Shown here: piece by piece, positions 1 to 7,046 of the stretch
How positions within the stretch are numbered: the first letter of the stretch is position 1
How the letters are laid out: each line of letters starts with the position of its first letter
Assembly (NCBI RefSeq): GCF_004217445.1
Contig: NZ_SHKX01000013.1
Location: 1-64,000, forward strand
Length of the DNA: 64,000 nt
Source: Fluviicoccus keumensis
Lineage (GTDB): Bacteria; Pseudomonadota; Gammaproteobacteria; Pseudomonadales; Moraxellaceae
Reading direction: 5' to 3'
Position numbers and translations under genes: made by a program
Notes under the pieces: generated by a model
Seen by the model: only the letters and a program-made list of their open reading frames with translations
The model's database searches: none
What the model was told of the DNA's origin: nothing

Positions 1-227
1 TGACAGCAGGCCGCGCATTCTACTGCATCTTCGCACCGTGTCAAGCCTCTTGTTCGTTCGTAACGAACCAGAACCTCAAGACCCGAAAACAACACCCACA
101 CTCAAGCAAGTTGTTGTTTTTGCTAGGCCTATTCAGCCAGCAGCGCGTCAGCGTGGGGCGCATTATAGGCCCCCAGAATATCCTGTCAACGCATTTCACA
201 AGCCCGGCCGCCGAACGCTCAAGTTTT

Positions 228-259
228 GCTCCGAAAGCCAATCAAACAGTTTTCGGAGC
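228..259 (-). terminator. Hairpin downstream of rho
   Basis: A perfect 9-bp inverted repeat (GCTCCGAAA at 228-236, TTTCGGAGC at 251-259) with a 14-nt loop lies just after the rho stop codon. Read on the rho strand it is followed by AAAAC and not by a T-run, so it is not a classical intrinsic terminator; it may protect the mRNA 3' end. The rest of 1-227 holds no gene that I can support, only a second small perfect repeat, GTTCGTT/AACGAAC at 52-68. Confidence 0.35.
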
Positions 260-269
260 CCGACAGACC

Positions 270-1535
270 TTACTGCGTCTTCCGCTTCATGGCCTCAAAG
301 AACTCATCGTTCGTCTTGGTATCCTTCATGCGGTCCAGCAGAAACTCGATCGCCGCAATCTCATCCATGGGGTGCAGGATCTTGCGGAGGATCCAGACAC
401 GCTTCAACTCATCATCACTCATCAAGCGCTCTTCACGACGAGTACCTGACTTCTTGATGTTGATGGCCGGGAAAACGCGCTTTTCAGCAATCTTCCGCTC
501 CAAGTTGATTTCCTGGTTACCCGTGCCCTTGAATTCCTCAAAGATCACTTCATCCATTTTCGAACCCGTTTCGATGAGCGCCGTCGCGATGATCGTCAGG
601 GAACCGCCTTCCTCAATATTGCGGGCAGCGCCGAAGAAGCGCTTTGGGCGCTCCAAGGCATGCGCATCTACGCCGCCGGTCAGCACCTTGCCGGAACTGG
701 GAATAACCGTGTTGTAAGCACGCGCCAAACGCGTAATGGAATCCAGAAGGATAATGACGTCCTTTTTGTGCTCAACCAGACGCTTGGCTTTCTCGATAAC
801 CATTTCAGCGACCTGGACGTGGCGGGCCGGCGGCTCATCGAACGTGGAAGCCACCACCTCGCCCCGAACCGTACGCTGCATTTCCGTGACTTCTTCCGGG
901 CGCTCATCAATCAGCAGCACAATCAGATGCGCCTCGGGATTGTTGCGCGTGATCGAATGGGCAATGTTCTGCAGCAACATCGTCTTGCCGGCCTTCGGCG
1001 GCGCGACGATCAGGGAGCGCTGCCCCTTGCCAATCGGCGAGATCAAGTCGATCGTACGCCCGGTGAGGTCTTCCGTTGAACCGTTACCCAACTCCATCAC
1101 CATGCGGGATGTCGGGAACAACGGCGTCAGGTTTTCGAAAAGGATCTTATTGCGGGCGCTTTCGGGAGAGTCATAGTTAATATGATTGACCTTCAGCAAT
1201 GCGAAATAGCGCTCGCCTTCCTTGGGAGGCCGAATGGTGCCCGCAATGGTATCGCCAGTACGCAGATTGAAGCGGCGAATCTGGGACGGGCTGACGTAAA
1301 TGTCATCCGGGCCTGCCAAATAGGAGCCTTCCGATGACCGCAGGAAGCCAAATCCGTCACTCAGTATTTCCAGCACGCCGTCGCCGAAGATTTCCTCGCC
1401 ATTCATGGCGTGGCGTTTGAGAATCGCAAAGATGATGTCCTGCTTGCGATTACGGGCCATGTTTTCCAGGCCCATTTGCTCAGCAATGTTGACCAGTTCG
1501 GCGATCGGTTTCTTTTTGAGTTCGGTAAGGTTCAT
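270..1535 (-). CDS. rho: Transcription termination factor Rho
   Basis: This is the hexameric RNA-dependent ATPase/helicase that ends untranslated or Rho-dependent transcripts in the cytoplasm. The 421-residue length matches the usual bacterial enzyme. Residues 1-47 are the Rho N-terminal helical domain, about 50-125 the cold-shock-like primary RNA-binding domain (GDGVLEILSDGFGFLRS), and the rest a RecA-type motor with Walker A APPKAGKT near 178-185, Walker B with VIILLDSITR, and the Q/R-loop segments (SSGKVLTGGVD, EFKGTGNQE). The phrases NIEEGGSL and PSSGKVLTGGVDAHALE resemble Pseudomonadales Rho more than betaproteobacterial Rho as I remember them. It lies downstream of trxA on the same strand and has its own promoter at the end of trxA, leaving a leader of roughly 170 nt, in keeping with the known autoregulation of rho. 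Confidence 0.98.
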   Translation of the reverse strand: MNLTELKKKPIAELVNIAEQMGLENMARNRKQDIIFAILKRHAMNGEEIFGDGVLEILSDGFGFLRSSEGSYLAGPDDIYVSPSQIRRFNLRTGDTIAGTIRPPKEGERYFALLKVNHINYDSPESARNKILFENLTPLFPTSRMVMELGNGSTEDLTGRTIDLISPIGKGQRSLIVAPPKAGKTMLLQNIAHSITRNNPEAHLIVLLIDERPEEVTEMQRTVRGEVVASTFDEPPARHVQVAEMVIEKAKRLVEHKKDVIILLDSITRLARAYNTVIPSSGKVLTGGVDAHALERPKRFFGAARNIEEGGSLTIIATALIETGSKMDEVIFEEFKGTGNQEINLERKIAEKRVFPAINIKKSGTRREERLMSDDELKRVWILRKILHPMDEIAAIEFLLDRMKDTKTNDEFFEAMKRKTQ

Positions 1536-1720
1536 AGAGGTGCTGCAAAAGAAGGGGATAGCAATAACGCGCGCGTACCGTCGTCGTCAACCAAAGTGTA
1601 GATAATGCGGGAACTTTCAGTTGCGGTTCAGGCAGATTATGGGAGTGATATGCCTGATGCGGTGGCTTGCGTCGGACGACAGACGCGGCAGGCAGGTAAC
1701 CCGCCGCGACCAATGGCCAA

Positions 1721-2050
1721 TTATATATTGGAATCGAGGAAGGCTGTCAATTGCGATTTCGCCAGCGCGCCGACTTTTGTTGCGGCAATCTGGCCGTTCT
1801 TGAACAAGGTGAGGGTCGGGATGCCGCGAACACCGTACTTGGCGGCAGTCGCCTGGTTATCATCCACGTTCACCTTGACGATCTTGACCTTGCCATCATA
1901 CTCGGCGGCGATTTCATCCAGAATGGGTGCAATCATCTTGCAGGGGCCGCACCAAGGGGCCCAGTAATCAACCAGAACCGGGGTATCGGACTGGATGACA
2001 TCGGCCTCGAACTGGCCATCGGTGGTGTTGATAATCAGCGGGCTACCCAT
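1721..2050 (-). CDS. trxA: Thioredoxin 1
   Basis: This small cytoplasmic dithiol reductant keeps cysteines of ribonucleotide reductase, PAPS reductase and other proteins reduced. The 109-residue protein has the active site WCGPCK with Cys34 and Cys37 and the cis-Pro loop GIPT further on, and is the standard one-domain length. The ATG start at 2050 follows a purine-rich stretch (GGAGAAGTTC on the coding strand). It is divergent from ppx across a 153-bp gap and upstream of rho, an order also found in Pseudomonas and Escherichia. Transcription may read through into rho, but rho also has a strong promoter inside the end of this gene. Confidence 0.97.
   Translation of the reverse strand: MGSPLIINTTDGQFEADVIQSDTPVLVDYWAPWCGPCKMIAPILDEIAAEYDGKVKIVKVNVDDNQATAAKYGVRGIPTLTLFKNGQIAATKVGALAKSQLTAFLDSNI
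1722..1750 (-). promoter_or_regulatory. Sigma-70 promoter for rho
   Basis: On the minus strand there is a consensus -35 box TTGACA (1750-1745) and, 17 nt on, TATATA (1727-1722); TATAAT sits 19 nt away at 1725-1720. The boxes straddle the last codons and stop of trxA, so rho can be transcribed independently of trxA. Confidence 0.65.
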
Positions 2051-2203
2051 GAACTTCTCCGGGAATTAAAAGACGATCGGGCCAGATGATAGCATGCTTT
2101 CCGGGCTTTTTTCCGGTGGGTAAAGCTGTTATACCACCACCATGCACAGACATTAACGCCAATGCCGCCGTGATGCCGCGGCAATGCTATCGAAAGGATC
2201 ATC

Positions 2204-3706
2204 ATGAACCGTCACCACTCTGACGACCATCTCGTTGCCGCCATCGACCTCGGCTCGAACAGTTTTCACCTGGCTATTGCCCGTCTCGACCATGGAGAAG
2301 TCCGACGCATCGACAGCCTTTCCGAGAAGGTACAGCTGGCGGCGGGGCTGGATGAGCATAACAATTTGACCCGCGGCTCCCAGGAACGCGCGCTGGCCTG
2401 TCTGGCGCGATTCGCCCAGCGCCTGCAAGCGATTCCAGCCAAGCGCCTGCGTATTGTGGCGACGAATGCGCTGCGACAGGCCAATAACGCCCAGCATCTG
2501 ATGGATCAGGCTGAGCAGATTTTGCGGCAGCGGATTGAAATCATCGCCGGCCGCGAAGAAGCCCGCTTGATTTATCTGGGCGTCTCCCAAACGATGGTGA
2601 CGGAAGGGCGACAACTGGTCGTCGATATTGGCGGCGGCTCCACCGAATTCATTATCGGCGAGAATTTTGAGCCTTTGCTGACCGAATCTTTGCAAATGGG
2701 CTGTGTGGCATACACCCAGCGCTTTTTTGCTGATGGCCAGATCCACGCCAAGTCACTGGATCGCGCGATCATGTCGGCGCGTCAGGAGGTCATGGCGATT
2801 GCCGAATCGTACCGGGACATGGGCTGGGACTCCGTCATCGGCTCCAGCGGCACCATCAAGGCCGCACGGCAAATCCTGCTGCAGAACGGCTGGGCCTCCG
2901 CTTCCGGCGGCATCAGCCACGAAGGCCTGGCCAAGGTGCGAGAGCGGTTACTGGCCTGCAAACACGTCAGTGAACTGGATATTCCCGGCCTCAAGGAAGA
3001 CCGCCGCGCGATCCTGCCAGCCGGTTATGCCATCCTCCAGGGTATTTTTGACGAACTGGATCTGGCGGAAATGGGCTACTCCGACGGCGCCCTGCGCGAA
3101 GGCGTCCTCTACGACATGCTGGGCCGGATACGCCACGAAGATATCCGCGACCGCAGCGCCCAGGCCATGATGCGCCGCTATCACGTCGATGCTGCCCAGG
3201 CCGAGCGCGTGACTGCTACGGCCGAACGACTGTTCGATCAAGTCGCCCCCGCACTGCGCCTTGACGATGAGGATCGTGACCTGCTGCGGCGCGCCAGCCT
3301 GCTGCATGAAATCGGTCTGGCCATTTCGCACAGCAGCTTCCATAAACATAGCGCTTACTTGCTGCAATACTCCGACGTTCCCGGCTTCTCGCAAGTCGAT
3401 CAGGAGAAGCTGGCGCTGGTGGTCGGCAATCACCGGCGAAAAATTCGCGAAGAACAGAAAATGCTGCTGATTCGCAGCGGTTCCCTGTCGCTGCTCTATG
3501 TCTGCGTGTTGTTAAGGCTATCGGCACTGCTGCATCACAGCCGCAGCCGCGACCCGCTGCCCGCCATTACCCTGGAAAGCGACGGCATACATTTCGCGCT
3601 GGAGTTTCCGACCGATTGGCTACAGACGCACCCCTTGACCGTTGCCGACCTGGCGGGCGAAACCGAACAGCTAAGGCATTGGGGCATCGAATTGCATATT
3701 CACTGA
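2204..3706 (+). CDS. ppx: Exopolyphosphatase
   Basis: The enzyme processively removes phosphate from the ends of inorganic polyphosphate (and in some members converts pppGpp to ppGpp). The 500-residue protein has the ASKHA-fold phosphate-1 loop AIDLGSNSFHLAIAR near residues 13-27, the phosphate-2 loop VVDIGGGSTEFI near 143, GSSGTIKA near 216, and a C-terminal HD-like helical domain (LLHEIGLAISHSSFHKHSAYLL) as in long Ppx/GppA proteins. The ATG is preceded by AAAGGA at good spacing. It pairs functionally with ppk (7047-9119), from which it is separated here by an unrelated iron-regulated pair and a hydrolase. The next gene starts 13 bp downstream, so both probably share a transcript. Confidence 0.95.
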   Translation: MNRHHSDDHLVAAIDLGSNSFHLAIARLDHGEVRRIDSLSEKVQLAAGLDEHNNLTRGSQERALACLARFAQRLQAIPAKRLRIVATNALRQANNAQHLMDQAEQILRQRIEIIAGREEARLIYLGVSQTMVTEGRQLVVDIGGGSTEFIIGENFEPLLTESLQMGCVAYTQRFFADGQIHAKSLDRAIMSARQEVMAIAESYRDMGWDSVIGSSGTIKAARQILLQNGWASASGGISHEGLAKVRERLLACKHVSELDIPGLKEDRRAILPAGYAILQGIFDELDLAEMGYSDGALREGVLYDMLGRIRHEDIRDRSAQAMMRRYHVDAAQAERVTATAERLFDQVAPALRLDDEDRDLLRRASLLHEIGLAISHSSFHKHSAYLLQYSDVPGFSQVDQEKLALVVGNHRRKIREEQKMLLIRSGSLSLLYVCVLLRLSALLHHSRSRDPLPAITLESDGIHFALEFPTDWLQTHPLTVADLAGETEQLRHWGIELHIH

Positions 3707-3719
3707 AACTGGAATCAAC

Positions 3720-4604
3720 ATGTTCTCGTCTCCTACTCCGCTGCCCTTGAATGTGCAGGCCTGGCAACAACGCGGCCATACCTGCCAATTGGCCGGCATG
3801 GAAATTTTTTACCGGGATACAGGCCCTCGCCTGCCCAAAGCGGTGGTATTCCTGCATGGATTTCCATCCAGCAGCTATGACTGGCATCGGGTTTTACCGC
3901 TGCTCGATAATCCCGGTCAACGCGTCATCACCTTCGACTTTCCGGGCTATGGCCTTTCGGCAAAGCCGGCGGGTTATAGCTACTCGCTGATGGAACAAGC
4001 GGATATCGTGCAGATGCTGCTGGCCAGTTTGGGAGTTCGCGAGGCACGACTGGTGGCGCATGACATGGGCGCAAGTGTCTTGTGCGAGCTGATGGCCCGA
4101 CGCGAGCGGGGGCTGCTGGCTTTTGAAACCCCGTCGCTGGTTCTGATGAACAGCAGTATCCACATCGATATGGCGCATCTGACGCCGTCACAGAAAGTGC
4201 TGCTGACCCCGGCCGGCCCCTTGTTTGCCCAGGTTTCGTCGCGCACCATTTTCCGGTTGCAGTTGCAGAAGATTCTTGGCAAGGAGCTGCCGGACGAGGA
4301 ACTGGATGCCATGTGGGCGTTGATGGTTTACGGCGATGGCAAGCATCGCCTGGCCAAGATCATCAATTACATCCGGGAGCGTGTGCGCTTCCGGGAGCGC
4401 TGGATTGAACCGTTGACAAGGTTGGACATTCCAACGACCGTACTCTGGGGCAAGGAAGATCCGGTCGCGGTTGCCGCCATCGCCGAGACGGTGGCCGGGG
4501 AAGTCCCCGGCGCGGAACTGATCTGGCTGGAGGGTGTCGGCCACTACCCGCAACTGGAAGTTCCGGAGCAAGTGGCCGCCATTCTCAATGATGTGCTGGC
4601 CTGA
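3720..4604 (+). CDS. Alpha/beta hydrolase with Asp nucleophile (epoxide hydrolase/dehalogenase type)
   Basis: The 294-residue protein has the alpha/beta-hydrolase fold: oxyanion-hole motif HGFP at 46-49, nucleophile elbow AHDMGAS with Asp115 in place of the usual Ser, and a terminal His275 in VGHYPQ. Asp nucleophiles are typical of epoxide hydrolases, haloalkane dehalogenases and related MEST-like proteins, which go through an alkyl-enzyme ester. I cannot identify the substrate, because the cap-domain Tyr or Trp/Asn pair that separates these groups is not clear by eye. The start follows GGAATCAAC 13 bp after ppx. The stop codon at 4602-4604 directly abuts the stop of the convergent porin gene, with no terminator between them. 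Confidence 0.8.
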   Translation: MFSSPTPLPLNVQAWQQRGHTCQLAGMEIFYRDTGPRLPKAVVFLHGFPSSSYDWHRVLPLLDNPGQRVITFDFPGYGLSAKPAGYSYSLMEQADIVQMLLASLGVREARLVAHDMGASVLCELMARRERGLLAFETPSLVLMNSSIHIDMAHLTPSQKVLLTPAGPLFAQVSSRTIFRLQLQKILGKELPDEELDAMWALMVYGDGKHRLAKIINYIRERVRFRERWIEPLTRLDIPTTVLWGKEDPVAVAAIAETVAGEVPGAELIWLEGVGHYPQLEVPEQVAAILNDVLA

Positions 4605-5774
4605 TCAGAAGCTGAGGCCGGCGCCCAGATTGAAGCCGTCGCCCTGCCCGCCGGGACGATTGGTGCTCTGGATATCGGCCTTCAGCACGACTTGCGGATG
4701 CACCCAGTAGTTCAGCCCCACATTCACCTGCGCCTCATCCTTTTGCCCGATGGCGTTCGCAGCGGTGTTCCAGCGGTTATAGCGGGCAAAAACGCCGGTC
4801 TGAGCGGTCACTTTCCATGACGGTTCAAGATAGCCCCCCTCCATCCGGTCCGCCCCCAGGGCTTTGGCCATATTCCCGTCGATGGCCCAGCGAGCCAGCA
4901 AGGCGCGCAGCCGGAAATCACTGACCTGCCAGTCGGCATGTGCTTCCAGCAAGGTAGCGGGGGCATGGTCGGTTGCCGTGGCGCGGTCATTGATGTTGTC
5001 CTGGCGCTGGATCGTGGCGCCCAGCTCCAGACCCTGGATGCGCTGGTACTTCACACGCAAGGTGTAACCCATGTCCTGGGCCCGGGAACCGCCAAACTCC
5101 TGACGGAATTCACGCAGGCCGTCAGCGCCGCCCAATCCCGCGACATCACCCCGCAAACCGTTATGCACGGCAAGGTCGACAGCCACACCGTCAGCCGGCA
5201 GGAAGCGCGCCATGACGCCTTTTTCCCACCACGTGGCCGGAATGATCTTTTCCTCCACCGGATTGCGCTCGACACCGTAGAACACATTCGGTTCATGGCT
5301 CTCATTCATCAAACCTACCGGCAACAGGAACTGCCCGATGTTGAGGGAAAGCGCGGGATTGATCTTCCAGTCAATAAACAGCTGCTCAAGCTCCGTTTCG
5401 ATATCCGAGGAGTCCGGAGCCCCTTCGAACTCGACTTCGCTGTAGAAATGCAGGTTATCGGCAAACTCATGGCTAAGCAGGATGACCGCTCGGTGTGCAT
5501 GAAAGTTACTCTTGCCAATCACCGGATCTTCTTCACGGAAAGCGTTGTAGTGCACTTCGCCATAGAAGCCGACATGCGTGGCGCTGGCTGACGGCGCCTG
5601 CTGCTTTTCCAGACTTCCGGCCAAGGCATCCAGTTGTTGTTGCTGAGCGGCGATCAGGCTTTTCTGGCGCGCCAGTTCCGCGCGCAGACCATCCAGACCT
5701 GTATCGTCAGCGTGGACTGGAGTGATCATCATGGCGGCCGCCAAGGGCAACAACGAGCGAGGGAAACGCATCAT
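4605..5774 (-). CDS. Outer-membrane porin-like protein
   Basis: The 389-residue protein has a Sec signal peptide ending near residue 22 (VHA), a short Gln/Leu-rich coiled coil at about 28-58, and then alternating aromatic/polar beta-strands that end in the C-terminal Phe (GLSF) expected for BAM-dependent outer-membrane barrels. Phrases such as FYSEVEFEG, FIDWKINPALSLNIGQFLLPVG and WWEKGVMARF resemble phosphate-selective porin O/P-type proteins, but the transported ligand cannot be inferred. It lies 23 bp downstream of the diheme peroxidase gene on the same strand, so the Fur box ahead of that gene should control both. An iron- or redox-related substrate is therefore more likely than phosphate; this is inference. 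Confidence 0.75.
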   Translation of the reverse strand: MMRFPRSLLPLAAAMMITPVHADDTGLDGLRAELARQKSLIAAQQQQLDALAGSLEKQQAPSASATHVGFYGEVHYNAFREEDPVIGKSNFHAHRAVILLSHEFADNLHFYSEVEFEGAPDSSDIETELEQLFIDWKINPALSLNIGQFLLPVGLMNESHEPNVFYGVERNPVEEKIIPATWWEKGVMARFLPADGVAVDLAVHNGLRGDVAGLGGADGLREFRQEFGGSRAQDMGYTLRVKYQRIQGLELGATIQRQDNINDRATATDHAPATLLEAHADWQVSDFRLRALLARWAIDGNMAKALGADRMEGGYLEPSWKVTAQTGVFARYNRWNTAANAIGQKDEAQVNVGLNYWVHPQVVLKADIQSTNRPGGQGDGFNLGAGLSF

Positions 5775-5797
5775 TTCATTAACTCCAGAGACTGAAA

Positions 5798-6913
5798 TCA
5801 GGGGGTATAACCATCGGTAAGCGTTCGCAGGAAGGCCTCCAGGGCGCTCAGCTCCCGGTCGTTGAGGCGCAGATCGCCCAACTCGCTCCGGTTGACGGTG
5901 TCAGGAACTTCGGTGGCGCCGATTGCCTGCCAACGGGATGGATCCGTATCCCGGGTGTTATAGAACTCCAGAACCGTACGCAGATCCCTGAAGACGCCGT
6001 TATGCATATAGGGGGCGGTGATCGCGACATTGCGCAGGGTCGGCACCCGGAATTTGCCGCGAAGGGCAGGACTGCCTCCGGTACGCGGGGTCGCGGCCAA
6101 TCCCTCAATATCGGGTATGGCAATCGCGGTATTCGCGGGTACGCCAAGATTGTCGTAGGTGAAGTCCGTCAAGGCCGGCGGCTCGCCGTTAGGACCCGCC
6201 GTGAGCGTATGGCAGGCGGCACAGTTCCCTTTGTCCTGACGGACAAAAAGACTCAGCCCTTCCAGCTCCTGGGATGAAAGTTGCGCCCTGCCCTGACGAT
6301 ATGCATCAAATTTGGAAGAAAACGCGTGAAAGGCGCTGGAACGTTCAAACGCCGCAATGGCTTCGCCGACTCGGGGCAGAAACTCCGCCGCCTCCGCATC
6401 ATCCAGCGCCCCGGGGCCGAACACCGTCCGGAACATCGCGGCGTTAGGACTGGCGCGCAGCTTCGCGCGCAGCGCCGGAGCATCGGCGAGGTTCATTTCA
6501 TTGGCTTCAAAGAAGGGCTTGGTCGCCTGCTCCTCCAGGGAGTCGGCGCGGCCATCCAGAAACAGTCCGCCAACCCACAATACTTCCCCCTCTTCCATTT
6601 CCGCGTGCAAGGGCGGAATCAGGGAAGCATAAGCGATCGAAGGCGTATTTCGACGGCCGAACCGGCCAGCCAACGATCCTTTTGAGACTGGCAGGGAGGC
6701 ATCAGGATCAGCAAAGCCATGCGCACTGTCATGGCAGGTGGCGCAAGCCTGGTTTCCCTCGCTGGACAACGTCACATCGTGAAACAGGGCGTTGCCCAAG
6801 TCCGTCATGGCGACACTGGCCACCGGCTCGGCCTTGACGGCAGGTTCCTGATCAGGAACGCAGGCGGTGATCACCAGAATCCATGGCACCGCCAACAATA
6901 CAGAAAGACGCAT
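5798..6913 (-). CDS. Lipoprotein diheme cytochrome c peroxidase (CcpA/MauG family)
   Basis: The 371-residue protein carries two CXXCH heme c sites, CATCH at 57-61 and CAACH at 231-235, in the two-domain arrangement of bacterial diheme peroxidases and MauG-like proteins, plus the family phrases GRRNTPSIAY and MHNGVFRDLRTVLEFYN. I placed the start at the ATG at 6913 because it begins a lipoprotein signal ending in VITAC (Cys18); an in-frame start at 6961 would lie inside the Fur box. The protein should be a periplasm-facing, lipid-anchored redox enzyme that reduces peroxide or oxidises a protein partner. The Fur box directly upstream indicates iron control, and the porin gene follows after 23 bp. 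Confidence 0.88.
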   Translation of the reverse strand: MRLSVLLAVPWILVITACVPDQEPAVKAEPVASVAMTDLGNALFHDVTLSSEGNQACATCHDSAHGFADPDASLPVSKGSLAGRFGRRNTPSIAYASLIPPLHAEMEEGEVLWVGGLFLDGRADSLEEQATKPFFEANEMNLADAPALRAKLRASPNAAMFRTVFGPGALDDAEAAEFLPRVGEAIAAFERSSAFHAFSSKFDAYRQGRAQLSSQELEGLSLFVRQDKGNCAACHTLTAGPNGEPPALTDFTYDNLGVPANTAIAIPDIEGLAATPRTGGSPALRGKFRVPTLRNVAITAPYMHNGVFRDLRTVLEFYNTRDTDPSRWQAIGATEVPDTVNRSELGDLRLNDRELSALEAFLRTLTDGYTP

Positions 6914-6943
6914 GACGCACTCATCAGCCAACCCATTAAAGCC

Positions 6944-6962
6944 AATGATAAACGTTATCATT
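6944..6962 (-). promoter_or_regulatory. Fur box upstream of peroxidase-porin operon
   Basis: The 19-bp element AATGATAAACGTTATCATT has perfectly complementary 8-bp arms and fits the 7-1-7 Fur pattern (TGATAAA-C-GTTATCA against TGATAAT-N-ATTATCA). It lies 31-49 bp before the chosen start codon of the diheme peroxidase, where Fur would block RNA polymerase. Confidence 0.85.
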
Positions 6963-7003
6963 TAGATTAGCAAACAATCTCCCTACAAATCCCCCGCAAA
7001 TAA

Positions 7004-7026
7004 CAAAGGCGCCTTCGGCACCTTTG
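7004..7026 (-). terminator. Intrinsic terminator of ppk
   Basis: A 10-bp stem with one G-U pair (7004-7013 with 7017-7026) and a 3-nt loop is followed on the minus strand by TTATTTG. It lies 20 bp after the ppk stop. Confidence 0.8.
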
Positions 7027-7046
7027 TGGTTTCCCCTCAAAACCGC

